NCBI GenBank assembly: GCA_003254925.1 | Contig: QANZ01005420.1 | Coordinates: forward strand, 35,853 to 99,852 | Reading direction: 5' to 3' | DNA from: Chamaecrista fasciculata | Taxonomy: Eukaryota > Streptophyta > Magnoliopsida > Fabales > Fabaceae | Length of the DNA stretch: 64,000 bases | Shown here: positions 1 through 13,208 of the stretch, in pieces | Position numbering within the stretch: position 1 is the stretch's first letter | Layout: each line of letters starts with the position of its first letter | Position numbers and translations under genes: made by a program | Notes under the pieces: model-generated | The model's database searches: none | Seen by the model: the letters and a program-made list of their open reading frames with translations, nothing else | Told to the model about the DNA's origin: nothing

Positions 1-1325
1 AAAAACATTCCTAACTCTTAGGAAGTCATAACCAACTTATTATCTTCCAAAGATTTTGAATTAAAATATTACCCTAATATCTTTAATTCAAATCTTTTGA
101 ATATTGAAATCTAGATCAAATCTTTGAATTCAAATTCATGACTTTAATTAATAAAACATTTCTATTAATTAAAACCAAGCTAAAAGAGGCGCCACCCTCT
201 ATCCTATTTATCCTAATATTAGTGAATTTAATAAATCAATAATCTCCTAACTTTTAGGAATCTTATTTAATTTATTATTCCCTAATATTATAATTGTAAA
301 TAGATTAATCCTATTAACTATTTAACAATTAATATATATTTAAATTTGTCCCACAAATTTAAATATCTCAACCGTAGATTTAATTTAAGACAAGACTTTA
401 TGTCCGAGACATTTCAGCTATGTCTTAAATTGTGCCACTGGAGTGACTCACGAATTAACCCAAATTCGTGTTCCTTTAAGCGGTGTCCAGATCCTGCTCA
501 TGTGTGACCCAGCATGCCCCACGTGAAGTTGGCAGCAAGCCATCTCTATGACTCACAAGTCGAGAGCGGACTCTAGCAAGCCATCATGACTACCCAAAAC
601 ACGTGAGTTATCGTTTTATCAAAATGACCGATTTAACCTTATTACCACCTTGTCATAGACCCTATTGTCACATGATATTTTGGTCATGGATTAGGCACGG
701 GAATTTCATCCATAATCCAAACCTCAACTTTCTCGATTTCCTGAGTAAGTCCCATTTCCCTGTGTGGCTACACATTCCTTGGACAGACTCATCGAGGGCG
801 CCAGTTAAATATCTCTCATCTTTAATGAGGGACAAAATTCCATCTTGGTCAACCCTAAGCACTGCAATCAACCAAACTCGTACCTAGCCCTTATGGCTAC
901 CCTGCTACGGGCAACGTTAGACTAGGCCAAAGTTTGACAACTACAACGCCGGAATAGTCAAGACCTCAGGTCTAAGGCATCATGACAGGCATACAGGAGA
1001 GACTAGCTAATGACTAAACCCATGCAGGACTCTCCGGGTCAGTCCAGCAACTTGTAACCCCTTACTCATTGCACCATGACTCTCGTAAAGCATCTAGTGT
1101 ATGTATCTCCATACACCGAGGTCATGCTAGTCTTAGTTCATTCTCGCTCCCACGAGAATAATCGACCAGGGACGGATTTATATTAATTATCTCATAATTA
1201 ATCAAGGAGGCTATCATAGTAAACATGCTAATAATATGATAACAACATAATTTATCTCCATAAATTAATCAATATGTTCACAACATATACATAAAATGAT
1301 TGGCCCTAGGGCACAACCTCCAATA
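1..1325 (-). repeat. 3' LTR of copia A (cut by window edge)
   Basis: The sequence ending at 1325 matches the termini of the other LTRs here (TAGGGCACAA near the edge) and is followed at 1326 by the polypurine tract, seen on the plus strand as ACTCCCACTTGC. Landmarks shared with the other copies are the region around the conserved GAAGTTGGCAGCAAGCC block (about 525) and the block near 1080-1330. The left end lies outside the window, so its target-site duplication cannot be read. Confidence 0.9.
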
Positions 1326-4300
1326 GACTCCCACTTGCACTAGGGTATAATCATCAATCTAGCTGTTCCAACACTAGGTACACTGATCAATGCGTCTAAT
1401 CCCCATCGACGATACATGCCGCTCATGTATGGGTCGCGAAGAGGCTTCGTAAGAGGATCAGCAACGTTATCCCGCCTGCTACTTTACATATCTTTACATC
1501 ACCTCTGTCAATCATCTCTCTGACAAGGTGAAAACGTCTGAGTATATGTTTGGTCCTCTAGTGGGACCGTGGCTCCTTGGCTTGTGCAATAGCCCCGTTG
1601 TTGTCACAATACAAGGTAACGGGATCAGCAATGGTCGGAACCACACCAAGCGCGGAAACGAACTTTCTGATCCATACAGCCTCCTTCGCTGCATCTCATG
1701 CTGCAATATACTCGGACTCGGTTGTAGAATTAGCAATTGTGCTCTGTTTGGAACTCTTCCAACTCACACTGCCACCATTCAGGAGAAACACGTATCCAGA
1801 CTGCGATTTAAAGTCATCTTGGTCGGTTTGGAAACTAGCGTCTGTGTAACCCCTTACACATAGCTCCTCATCAGTTCCACCGTACAACAAGAACTCATCC
1901 TTAGTTCTTCTCAAGTACTGAAGGATGTTTTTGACAGCGGTCCAATGATCCTCACCAGGGTCTTGTTGGAACCAGCTCGTCATGCTCAGGGTAAAAGACA
2001 CATCGGGTCGAGTACATAGCATGGCATACATGATGGATCCTATTGCCGAAGCATAAGGGATGCCACTCATGCGCACTCGCTCAACAAGTGTCTTGGGACA
2101 CTGTTTCTTGCTCAGGGTCAAACCATGATTCATCGGAATGAATCCCTTCTTGGAATCTTGCATACTGAACCTCTTCAGTACCTTATCCAAGTATGTACTT
2201 TGACTCAATCCAAGAAGCCTACGAGACCTATCTCTATAGATCTTGATGCCTAGAATATAGGCAGCTTCTCCTAAGTCCTTCATTGAGAACGATTTTCCCA
2301 ACCAAGATTTTACAATCTGTAAGGTTGGAATGTCGTTTCCAATGAGCAATATGTCATCGACATATAGCACCAAGAACACAATTGTGCTCCCACTAACATT
2401 CTTGTAAACACAAGGTTCATCAGGGTTTTGTAAGAAGCCAAACTCTTTGACTACTTCATCAAAACGATGATTCCAACTTCGAGATGCTTGCTTCAATCCA
2501 TAAATGGATCTCTGAAGCTTGCATACCTTGTCTGGTTCCTCTGGACATACAAACCCCTCAGGTTGTGTCATGTACACATCCTCGGGCAGCCTTCCATTAA
2601 GGAACGTTGTTTTGACATCCATTTGCCATATCTCAGTCATAATATGCGGCTATGGCAAGGAGGATCCTAATGGATTTGGCCATTGCAACAGGGGAGAACG
2701 TTTCGTCATAGTCAATACCATGACATTGAGTAAATCTCTTTGCAACTAGCCTCGCCTTGAAGACGTTGACATTGCAATCCATGTATGTTTTCTCTTTGAA
2801 AACCCACTTGCACCCTACGGGTTTTACCCCTTCGGGTGAAGCGACTAAGGTCCATACCTCGTTGTCGTACATAGATTGCATCTCAGCCTTCATGGCTTCA
2901 ACCCATTTCTCAGAGTTGGGGATCGCGATGGCCTCTTGATAGGTGGTGGGCTCACCATGCTCCATGAGCAACACATCTTTGTTTTTAGTCACCAGAAATC
3001 CATATCTCTCAGGCTGAAAACGTGTCCTATCAGACCTTCGTGGTCCTTGTGTCATTGGAGGAGCTTCCACAACATCTTGTGGATCTTATCCAGTTTCCGT
3101 CTGCGCCTCTGATGTGTCTTGTGGAACTTGAACTTCTTCAATCTTTATCTTACTCCCACTGTTTCTTTTAGAAACAATATCCTTTTCTAGAAAGAATCCA
3201 CTTCTGACTACAAACACTTTGTTGTCAGTTGGGCAGTAGACATAATACCCCCTCGTTTCTTTGGGGTATCCCACAAATAAGCACTTGAGGGATTTGGGAG
3301 ATAGTTTATCGTTAGGCTATTGCTTAACGTAAACTTCACATCCCTAAACCTTGAGGTTAGACAAATTGGGACTCTTCCCTTTCCATATCTCATATGGTGT
3401 CTTCTCAATTGCCTTGGACGGAACACGGTTAAGTGTGAACGCAACAGCTTCTAAAGCAGACCCCCAAAAGGATGGCGGAAGATCGGTTTGACTCATCATA
3501 GATCGAACCATATCCAATAGAGTTCGATTCCTCCTCTCAGAAACACCATTCCATTGTGGGATTCAGGAGGAGTAAGTTGTGAGACTATCCCACAACTTTT
3601 AAGATGATCAATTAATTCTTGACTCAAATACTCGCCTCCTCGATCAGATCGAAGGACTTTGATTTTCTTGTCAAGTTGGTTCTCTACTTCATTTTGAAAT
3701 CTCTTGAACATTTCAAAAGACTCTGTCTTGTGCTTCATTAGGTAGACATAGCCATACCTACTAAAGTCGTCAGTAAACGTAATGAAATAAGGGTAACCAC
3801 CTCTAGCATGAGTACTCATGGGTCCACATACATCACTATGTATGATCCCCAATAAGTCTGATGCCCTCTCACTGTGGCCAGTGAAAGTCTCCTTTGTCAT
3901 TTTCCCAAGCAAACAAGATTCACAAGCATCTAATGATTCAAAATCAAATGAGCTTAGAAGTCCATCTTTATGGAGCTTCTCTAGGCGTTTCTCGTTTATA
4001 TGGCCTAAACGACAATGCCAGAGGTATGTAGGACTAGGTTCGCTAACCTTAATTCTTTTCGTATCAATGTTATAGATTTCGTTATTACGTTGTTGTTCTA
4101 ATTTCAAGATATAATGGTTATCTTGCAGATCACCATAAGCAAATAACACATCATCTTTATAAATAGAACATCTACCATGACCATTCACACAAACAAATCA
4201 TTCCTTATCCAAATAAGAAAGTGAAATAATGTTAGAACTTAAGGACGGTACATAATAACAATTGTTTAAAACAAATATCAGCCCAGTGGGTAAAACTAGC

Positions 4301-5190
4301 TCGTATGTTCCTACAGCAACAGCAGCAACCCTTGCTCTATTGCCAACTCGTAGGTCCACCTCGCCTCTGTTCAGCTTCCTACTGCTTCTCAACCCCTGCA
4401 CATTTGTACATATGTGAGAACCACAAGCAGTATCTAATACCCAAGTGGTAGGAGTAGATAGGTGAACACCTATAACATAGATACCTGAAGCAGAGGCCTC
4501 AGTGCCTTTCTTCTCCTTTTTTAGATCTTCCATATACAGTTTGCAATTCCTCCTCCAGTATCCTGGCTTTTGGCAAGGAAAGCAAATTGTATCCTTGGCG
4601 GGCTTTGCCTTCTTGGCAAGTTGTGGGTTGGGCTTGGGCGCTGGCTTGGTCTCACCAACCACGTCCTTTCCCTTCCTCTTTCCTTTGCCCTTCCCTTTCC
4701 CCTTCGTGGTCTCAAACCTCTCTTGTCGAGCCTGTTGTTGGAACATTTACTTGAGATGTGTAACCATCTCGTAGGCCCCCATGTTCTCCAAGTTCTTTTG
4801 GATCTTGGGAACCATGGTAGCCAACATCAGGCAAGCAACGTCCACAGAGTCACTTTGATGCTTCTCATAAGCATCTCTCTGTGCTCTTGGAGCGTTGGCA
4901 GCAGGCTGTGCGGGAATGGGATTTTCCAGAACGTAGAGCTTCCTTTCCTGGGTGGGAACATTTCTCACGTTTTGAAGCCAGTCAAGGAAGTTAGTCCCGG
5001 TCAACTTATCCTTCTCAAGGATAGATCGCAGTGACAGTGTTGAACTAGTGGTTGCCATTTGATTCTACATTTAAGATATGAAAGTTTAATTAGAAGAAAA
5101 AAAAAATATATATATATATCCACCATTTTATAAAACCCAGTAAAATTATTATTAGTGGCTAAGATCCATATTTCACCAAAGTTTACCGTC

Positions 5191-7662
5191 GCGGAGGGCG
5201 ATCATGCACCCTTTGGCTATTTAGGTAGGTAAGTCCTTACCAATCACATCTCATGTGACTCTTAGATCTATTGGAGATTGTCCCCTAGGGCCAATCATTT
5301 TATAAATATGTTTTGAACATATTGATTAATTTATGGAGATAAATTAATGGTTATCATATTATTAGCATGTTTACTATGATAACAATCCCTGATTAGTTAT
5401 GTGATAATTAGTCTAAATTGTACCTGGTCGCTCATTCAGGTGGGAACTTGAAAATGAACCAAGACCAGCATGACCTCGGTGTATGGAGATACATGCACTA
5501 GATGCTTTACGAGAGTCATGGTGCAATTACGTAAGGGGTTACGAGTTGCTGGACTGACCCGGAGAGTCCTGGATGGGTTTAGTCATCAGCTTGCCTCTCC
5601 TGTACGCCTGTCACGACGCCTTAGACCTGAGGTCATCATTATTCCGGCGTTGCAGTTGTCAAACTATGGCCTAGTCTAACGTTGCCCGTAGCAGGGTAGC
5701 CATAAGGGCTAGGTACGGGTTTGGTTGATTGCCGTGCTGAGGAATGTGGATTGGCCAAGATGGGATTTTGTCCCTCATTAAATGAGAGATATCTAAGTGG
5801 CGCCCTCGATGAGTCTGTCCAAGGAAATGCGTGGCCACGCTGAGAAATGGGACTAACTCAGGAAATCGAGAAACTTGTGGTTTGGATTATGGATGACTTT
5901 CCTGTGCCTAAACCAGACCAAGATATCGTGTGACAATAGGGTCTATGACAAGGTGGTACTAAGGTTAAGTCGGTTTTGGTAAAAACGATAACTCACGTGT
6001 TTTGGGTAGACGTGATGGCTTGCTAGAGTCCTCTCACGACTTGTAAGTCATAGAGATGGCTTGCTGCCAACTTCACGTGAGGCCTGTTGGGTCACACATG
6101 AGCAGGATCAGGACACCGCTTAAAGGGACACGAATTAGGGTTAATTCGTGGGTCGCTCCGGTGACACAATTTAAGACATAGCAAAATGTCTGGGACGCTA
6201 AGTCTTGTCTTAATTAATCTACAATTGTGATATATTTAAATTTGTGGGACAAGTTTAAATATAATAATTGTGAAATAGTTAATAGGGATTAATTATTTAC
6301 AATTATAATATTAGGGAAAATAAATCAGATAAGGTTCCTAAGAGTTAGGAGATTATTGATTTATAAAATTCCCCAATATTAACTGAGGGTGGCGCCTCAT
6401 TTGTGGTATTTGGATTAATAAAATTGTTTTATTAATTTAAATCATGAATATGAATTCAAAAGATTTGATGAAGATATCAAAAGATTTGAATCATAGATAT
6501 TAGGGAATATCTTAATTCATGATCTTTGGAAAATCATGACTTCCTAATTGTTAGGAATGATTTTGATTTATAAAATTCCAAAGGATATTTGGAGGCATAT
6601 GGCGCATGGCTTTGTGGGTCCCAAGGGAAGATTTGATCTTTCATCTGATTCCCTAAGATTACGATTTGAATTTAAATTAAATATTAGAGTAATATTTTAA
6701 TTGTAAATTCAATTCATGCAATCATAATATTATAATTGTTGAATTATAATAATTCTCTAAATATAATTATAAACCCTAGGGGCTAGGCTCCTAGAGCAAG
6801 CATCACAATTCATTTGTGCGTTTTTCATCCTCCTTGTAGAGAGAGAGAAAAAATCGCCACCTTCAACCCTAGCTCTTCCAAGTGAGAGAAATTTTGGCTC
6901 CCAAGAGTTGAGAGAGGAAAAATCGACTTTGCCTAAGGAGTTAGGAAAATCGATTTGCAGTCACCAAAATTAGGGTTTGTGAGAGAAGGAAAAACAAGAA
7001 GGACTTCTTGTGGGGTTTTCTTCTTTGCGCCACTTTTCTCTTTGATTCAAGAAGGAGTTCTTGAACTCAAAGTCACTGTAGATTGGTCCCTTGTTCTTTT
7101 GGAGAAAAGAACAGAAGGCTAGCACCTTGGTTCCCGACAAACTGTTCGTGTGGATCACCGGCGGAGGAAGGACGCTACGAGTGGACTTCTAGGACACGCC
7201 TTGTACAACCAACCGATTGGAACTCGTGAGGTATACCACTATCTTAACAGGTTTTAAATTCTACTAACGGATCCGTTCGGGAATTTTAGGGCCTTGCGCG
7301 TTTTATTTTAATTTTTATATTTGCTTCCGCTGCGTTTGGCGCCTAAAATTCCCAACAAGATCTTTATGGGACTGTATCATCATATGATACTTATTATGGC
7401 ATGTTTATCCCATCTAATGCCTTGAGGTCCAAAACCGTTTTGATAACCCCATTAAGTCACACAATAAAACTTGTGAAGGGCTAGCCTCAAACCAACGAGG
7501 CCGAAGCCCAACCCCCATATCATCAAGGCCCACTAAACACGTGTTGCGGAGGGCGATCACCGCATCTAGCAAACCAAGACTTCAACGAGGCGTCGTGTTG
7601 AATCTCCCATTCACCCGTGTGTCCTCAAGGTCAAGGTAGATACGTGTCGCGGAGGGCGATCA
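5191..7662. repeat. Three copies of a 14-bp motif in the copia A leader
   Basis: GCGGAGGGCGATCA occurs at 5191-5204, 7546-7559 and 7649-7662, each embedded in a longer similar context. The last two are 103 bp apart. The first is separated from them by the solo LTR; subtracting that insertion and one TSD leaves about 260 bp. The motif lies in the untranslated leader between the primer-binding site and gag. Confidence 0.8.
5269..7357 (+). repeat. Copia solo LTR inserted in the leader of copia A
   Basis: A complete LTR of 2089 bp lies in plus orientation with no coding sequence attached. It is flanked by a perfect 5-bp direct repeat AGATC (5264-5268 and 7358-7362), the TSD length usual for copia. 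Its start resembles the family terminus (GGAGATTGTCCCCTAGGGCC) and its end is CCCAACA. It splits the leader of copia A and is therefore younger than A's insertion. Solo LTRs arise by recombination between the two LTRs of one element. Confidence 0.92.
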
Positions 7663-8701
7663 CCGCTCTACGATGAACAAGATTTCGACAGGGTGTTTTA
7701 TTGATGGCATTAAAACTTAAGATTTTTAAAAGGGTTTGTTTTTTTTAAAAAAAAGGATCCGTTTTAATTTAATTTTAAAACCCAATTTTAAAATTATATG
7801 AGTTGTGCCATGTGTTTATTCTCCATGTATCTCATACATATAAACTCATGCACGGATTTTGTATCTCATACAAAATCCCATACTCGTATCTTATACGTGG
7901 TAGTGTAAAATTAAATTGCATGTTAAAATTCGCACCCCTAGGCATACATCTAGCGCATTGCATCACATACAAATTCTAAATGCATTAAACATACCGTGTT
8001 TAGATATGGCCCATCTACCCTACAATCCTCTCAAGCCAATGAGAGAATTTTTCTAAAAAGAAAAAATAAAAATTACATTGTGAAAAGCCACAGTTACATT
8101 GAGGTATAACAAAAAGTAAAATTACATCAAGAGTAGAGGGAGACGACACGCAGGCCGTATTTACCAAAAAAAACCCTAGAGCCATATCCAACACCACACA
8201 AAACATATGAACACTTCACATATTATCATGTCAAACACGGCATACAACAACACATACCAAAAAATTTTTTTAAAATGTGTTCAATTAGGGTTTGTGCAAT
8301 TTTTAACATGCCTTTCTTGAAATTGGGCCTTTTATCAATAATTATAAAATCAAGAATCTCATTCAAGATTTTTAAATTATTGCCCCAAATATTTTAAAAT
8401 TCATAATTTTAATAAATTTTCAGCCACCCCACAAAATTATAATTAAAACATTTTTAACTATAATTATATAGGGATTTTCGATTTTGGCTTTAAAATTTCA
8501 TGAAAATATTTTAAATCAATCCAATTGATTTTATATGTATCACATACATAAAATTTGCACCTTTTCGTAGATTGAGTTTTTAAACAAAACTTTTCGGTGG
8601 ATTTTCGTAAAACCAAAACATGTGATTGAAAGCGGTAAAACATACATCATACATCTCATGTACAATTCACCAAAACCAGTATTAAATTCAAAACTAGCGA
8701 G

Positions 8702-8713
8702 GCTCTGATATCA
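8702..8713 (-). other. Primer-binding site of copia A
   Basis: The minus strand reads TGATATCAGAGC directly inside the LTR end at 8715. This closely resembles the TGGTATCAGAGC primer-binding site used by many plant LTR elements, complementary to the 3' end of initiator methionine tRNA. It fixes the orientation of copia A and the inner edge of its 5' LTR. Confidence 0.85.
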
Positions 8714-8714
8714 C

Positions 8715-10355
8715 TGTTGGAAAATCAGGGCCCTAAGCGCGCAGCGGAAGCGAGAATAAAATTAAAAATTAAACTTTAAGTGGCGCAAAGGACCAAAAAT
8801 TTCCCCACGGATCCGCTAGCAGAATTTAAATCGGTGAAGGATAGAGTTATACCTCAATGTTTCAATCGGTCCGGTTGAACGGTGCGTTTCTGAGAAGTCC
8901 ACTTGACGCGTCCTTCCTCCGCCAGTCATCCACACGAGCAGTTTGTTGGCACCAAGGTGCTAGCCTTTTGTTCTTTTTACCAAAAGAACCTGGGAACTCG
9001 AATCTACAGTTTTTAAAATTCTAGAACACTTTCTTGAATAGTTAAAATTCTAGAACACTTTCTAGAACACTCGAATCTACAGTTTTTAAAATTCTAGAAC
9101 ACTTTCTTGAATAGGCTTTTGAGTTAGGCGATTTTATCTCATTGTCTCACAAAGGAAGAGAACAAAATCACACTTATGTAATTCGGTCACCAAAGTCGAC
9201 TTGCCTTGGCCTTTTATAGTGTTGGGGAATTTTGATAATTATAATTAGGGAATCCCTAAATTATAGGATTATCAAATTATAAAATTATAAGATTACAATA
9301 ATATTATAATTTTAGGACTTGAATTCTTAATTGAAATATTACCTTAATATCTTAATTGAATTCAAAATGCAATCTTTCAGAATCAAATTGGAAGATCAAA
9401 TCTTCCTCCTTGGACCCACAAGAATGTGCCATCCCCTCACTCCTTTTCTTTGGAATTTTATAAATCNATTAATTTATCTCCATAAATTAATTAATATGTT
9501 CAAAACATATTTATAAAATGATTGGCCCTAGGGCACAATCTCCAACATGAAGTTGGCAGCAAGCCATCTCTATGACTCACAAGTCGAGAGCGGACTCTAG
9601 CAAGCCATCACGACTACCCAAAACACGTGAGTTATCGTTTTATCAAAATGACCGATTTAACCTTAGTACCACCTTGTCATAGACCCTATTGTCACACAAT
9701 ATTTTTGTCATGGATTAGGCACGGGAATGTCATCCATAATCCAAACCTCAACTTTCTCGATTTCCTGAGTAAGTCCCATTTCCCTGTGTGGCCACACATT
9801 CCTTGCACAGACTCATCGAGGGCGCCAATTAAATATCTCTCATCTTTAATGAGGGAAAAAATTCCATCTTGGTTAACCACATTCCTCAGCACTGCAATCA
9901 ACCAAACCCGTACCTAGCCCTTATGGCTACCCTGCTACGGGCAACGTTAGACTAGGCCAAAGTTTGACAACTACAACACCAGAATAGTCAAGACCTCAGG
10001 TCTAAGGCATCGTGACAGGCGTACAGGAGAGACTAGCTAATGACTAAACCCATGCAGGACTCTCCGGGTCAGTCCAGCAACTTGTAACCCCTTACTCATT
10101 GCACCATGACTCTCGTAAAGCATCTAGTGCATGTATCTCCATACACCGAGGTCATGCTGGTCTTAGTTCATTCTCGCTCCCACGAGAATAATGGACAAGG
10201 GACAGATTTAGATTAATTATCTCATAATTAACTAAGGACGCTATCATAGTAAACATGCTAATAATATGATGACAACATAATTTATCTCCATAAATTAATC
10301 AATATGTTCACAACATATACATAAAATGATTGGCCCTAGGGCACAATCTCCAACA
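8715..10355 (-). repeat. 5' LTR of copia A, with an assembly break
   Basis: The LTR starts at 8715 (TGTTGGAAAATC) next to the primer-binding site and ends at 10355 (CAATCTCCAACA). Inside it a single N at 9466 is followed by a copy of the LTR outer end (9467-9547), and then by an LTR interior segment starting TGAAGTTGGCAGC. About 0.5 kb of the expected middle is absent. The segment therefore looks like two LTR pieces joined during assembly, or a rearranged LTR. Confidence 0.75.
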
Positions 10356-12330
10356 GTCAGTGCTTTGAGCGTAGAATGACGAACTCTATTTATAGTATTG
10401 AGTAGTGTGCTTGATCCACAAGTCAAGGGAAGATTTTCGCCTCTGGGCCTTGAGCTGCGCCGACGGCCCAATACGAAGGCGCAGCGAAATATCTGCGATA
10501 TTTCAATTATACCTTTGTATCTTGAATCGTAGTCGTGAAAAACATACTCTACTGCTTCCAATATTCTGAGCCGTGAGATTTCCTTTTTGAGCCGTTGGCT
10601 CAGAGTGACGACGCAGACTCAAACTCCTCTGAAGCGTATTTGCTGACGTCATATTCTGGAATATTTCTGCGTCGCGTGAATCACCGAATCTGGGCCGCCG
10701 CCCCACGTGGCGGCGCAAGGATTTCTTGTGCTCAACGTGATCTTCTGGAATATTCTGATATTTCCCTCTTGGTTTGGCCCTTTTTGGATATCTGAAACAC
10801 TAAATAAACCATAGTAGCACCTATTTATAAAGTATAATAGATAAACGCTAATTAACTTATTTTATCCACTTTATTTCACTATACCTTAGTGTTTCCCTTA
10901 GTATATTAATTGTTCTAATTCTAATATATTATTATTATAATCATACCAAAAGAAGGCCAAATAACTTGTTCACTTTTGGGCTGATCAAATCCCCCACACT
11001 TAAGACTTTGCACTCCTGAGCAAAGGTACGAAGTAGAAGAAGAAAGAATATGCCAAAGAATCAATGAACTTTCTCAAGTTCACGATTCAAGGCCAGCACA
11101 TAGTCACAAACTATAGTTATAGAATTCACCAAGCAAGTAACTAAGTAAAGTAGTGTAATCCTGTTTTCATAAGACCAATTCCATAAGTGTATCACTCTCC
11201 TTACTAATTGGGTGTTATTTCTCTCTAGTCATGTCTTAGACTAAGTTCCTACCATAAGCTTGTAGAAATTCTCAAAGTCTCCACTTTAAATGAAATAATG
11301 ATTCTTAATCAAGAGGACTTTAATAGGGTTGTAATGTATGGGAAAGGCTAGTATATATATGTGAGGAATATAGGGAGAAAAGAAAGGAAATCGGTATTTA
11401 CCTTAAAATCTCTTTTTTCAAGTTTTCCGGGTCCAATTTAACTCCACTTATCCAAAGAAAGTATCTAGCTCAGTGTAAGGCTCATTTGAGTCATTTGGCA
11501 CAGGACTCTACTTTTTTGACTGACCAGTTTTTTTCTCTCGATAGGCTCTTCTGATAATACTTTTAGTATTTGAGCTTTCTCAAAGATACTTTTGTTTTCT
11601 CAACTTATATATTTTTTTCTTTTTTGTTGAGATCTTTTATATCCTTTTTTTTTTCTAATAACTTTGCTAGCTAAATTCTCCTTTGAGGGTTGGATTGGAA
11701 AGTACATCTTTATGAGAAGGTTTATAAGTAAACCTTAGTGTATAGGCTCAAAGGGGCTAACAAAGGATATATTTGGTAACTGGCTAGTGTTTGGGATAAA
11801 GGGGTTGAAGAAACAAATGCCTCTATCATATTAACAATCATTAAATCTAATAAGCTTTAACCAAGAATTAAGAAAAGTTCTAGAGAAAACAAAGCGAAGA
11901 GACTAATCTCTCTCTAAGTAGATATATTATAGTATTATATGGGCTTAATCTTCCAACTAGGCTGGGTTTCTCTCAAATTGGTCTATAAAAATCAAACAGT
12001 ACTACTAAACTTAGGAAATTACTTAGATTATTCTAAGGCTATAGAAAATAACTAAGACTAAACTCTTATCATGAATATAGAATTATTCACTCAATACTCT
12101 AAACATATTAGAAATTCGACTAATTCGAATTCTACTCAAAAAAGTGAAAAATAATAAGTGAAGTAAATTTAAATCAAACACTAAAAATAGGAAAATAAAA
12201 TTTAAAAATTTAAAGTTTATAAAATATTTAGATTAATACCAAAAAGTTTTTGGGTGAACCAAAATATAAGTTACTCTAACTTAATCCTCTCCCCCACACT
12301 TAAAACATAACATTGTCCCCAATGTTAGAA
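10356..12330 (-). mobile_element. Ty3/gypsy element (Tat/Athila-type), 3' end fragment
   Basis: Part of a 3' LTR (10356-10987) is joined to untranslated internal sequence (10988-12330). At 10988 the plus strand reads AATCCCCCACACTT, the complement of a polypurine tract of the AAGTGTGGGGG type usual for non-chromoviral plant gypsy elements. The LTR starts TGATCAG on the minus strand and matches the complete solo LTR at 37785-39230 in inverted orientation. The copia A LTR abuts it at 10355/10356, so copia A probably inserted into this LTR. No coding sequence remains; the right side ends at an N run. Confidence 0.75.
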
Positions 12331-13208
12331 NNNNNNNNNNNNNNNNNNNNNNNNNNNNNNNNNNNNNNNNNNNNNNNNNNNNNNNNNNNNNNNNNNNNNN
12401 NNNNNNNNNNNNNNNNNNNNNNNNNNNNNNNNNNNNNNNNNNNNNNNNNNNNNNNNNNNNNNNNNNNNNNNNNNNNNNNNNNNNNNNNNNNNNNNNNNNN
12501 NNNNNNNNNNNNNNNNNNNNNNNNNNNNNNNNNNNNNNNNNNNNNNNNNNNNNNNNNNNNNNNNNNNNNNNNNNNNNNNNNNNNNNNNNNNNNNNNNNNN
12601 NNNNNNNNNNNNNNNNNNNNNNNNNNNNNNNNNNNNNNNNNNNNNNNNNNNNNNNNNNNNNNNNNNNNNNNNNNNNNNNNNNNNNNNNNNNNNNNNNNNN
12701 NNNNNNNNNNNNNNNNNNNNNNNNNNNNNNNNNNNNNNNNNNNNNNNNNNNNNNNNNNNNNNNNNNNNNNNNNNNNNNNNNNNNNNNNNNNNNNNNNNNN
12801 NNNNNNNNNNNNNNNNNNNNNNNNNNNNNNNNNNNNNNNNNNNNNNNNNNNNNNNNNNNNNNNNNNNNNNNNNNNNNNNNNNNNNNNNNNNNNNNNNNNN
12901 NNNNNNNNNNNNNNNNNNNNNNNNNNNNNNNNNNNNNNNNNNNNNNNNNNNNNNNNNNNNNNNNNNNNNNNNNNNNNNNNNNNNNNNNNNNNNNNNNNNN
13001 NNNNNNNNNNNNNNNNNNNNNNNNNNNNNNNNNNNNNNNNNNNNNNNNNNNNNNNNNNNNNNNNNNNNNNNNNNNNNNNNNNNNNNNNNNNNNNNNNNNN
13101 NNNNNNNNNNNNNNNNNNNNNNNNNNNNNNNNNNNNNNNNNNNNNNNNNNNNNNNNNNNNNNNNNNNNNNNNNNNNNNNNNNNNNNNNNNNNNNNNNNNN
13201 NNNNNNNN
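12331..13208. other. Assembly gap (878 Ns)
   Basis: An unbroken run of N. The left side is gypsy internal sequence and the right side is the interior of a copia LTR, so at least one element boundary is hidden here. Confidence 0.99.

Larger units (their letters stand above)
1..10355 (-). mobile_element. Ty1/copia LTR retrotransposon, copy A (fossil)
   Basis: This is a minus-strand copia element that runs off the left window edge. Reading from high to low coordinates it has a 5' LTR (8715-10355), a primer-binding site, a leader, gag (about 4450-5058, ending in a zinc knuckle), protease (about 4200-4450, DTACGSH), integrase (about 3300-4190, HSDVCGPMST and FTDDFSRYGYVYLM), reverse transcriptase (about 2000-3000, YVDDILL) and RNase H (about 1500-2000). 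The 3' LTR is 1-1325. The order gag-PR-IN-RT-RH identifies the copia superfamily; the exact lineage is not resolved. A solo LTR of the same family sits in its leader in opposite orientation (5269-7357). The coding region is broken, with roughly half a dozen interruptions. It is a decayed copy of moderate age. Confidence 0.93.
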
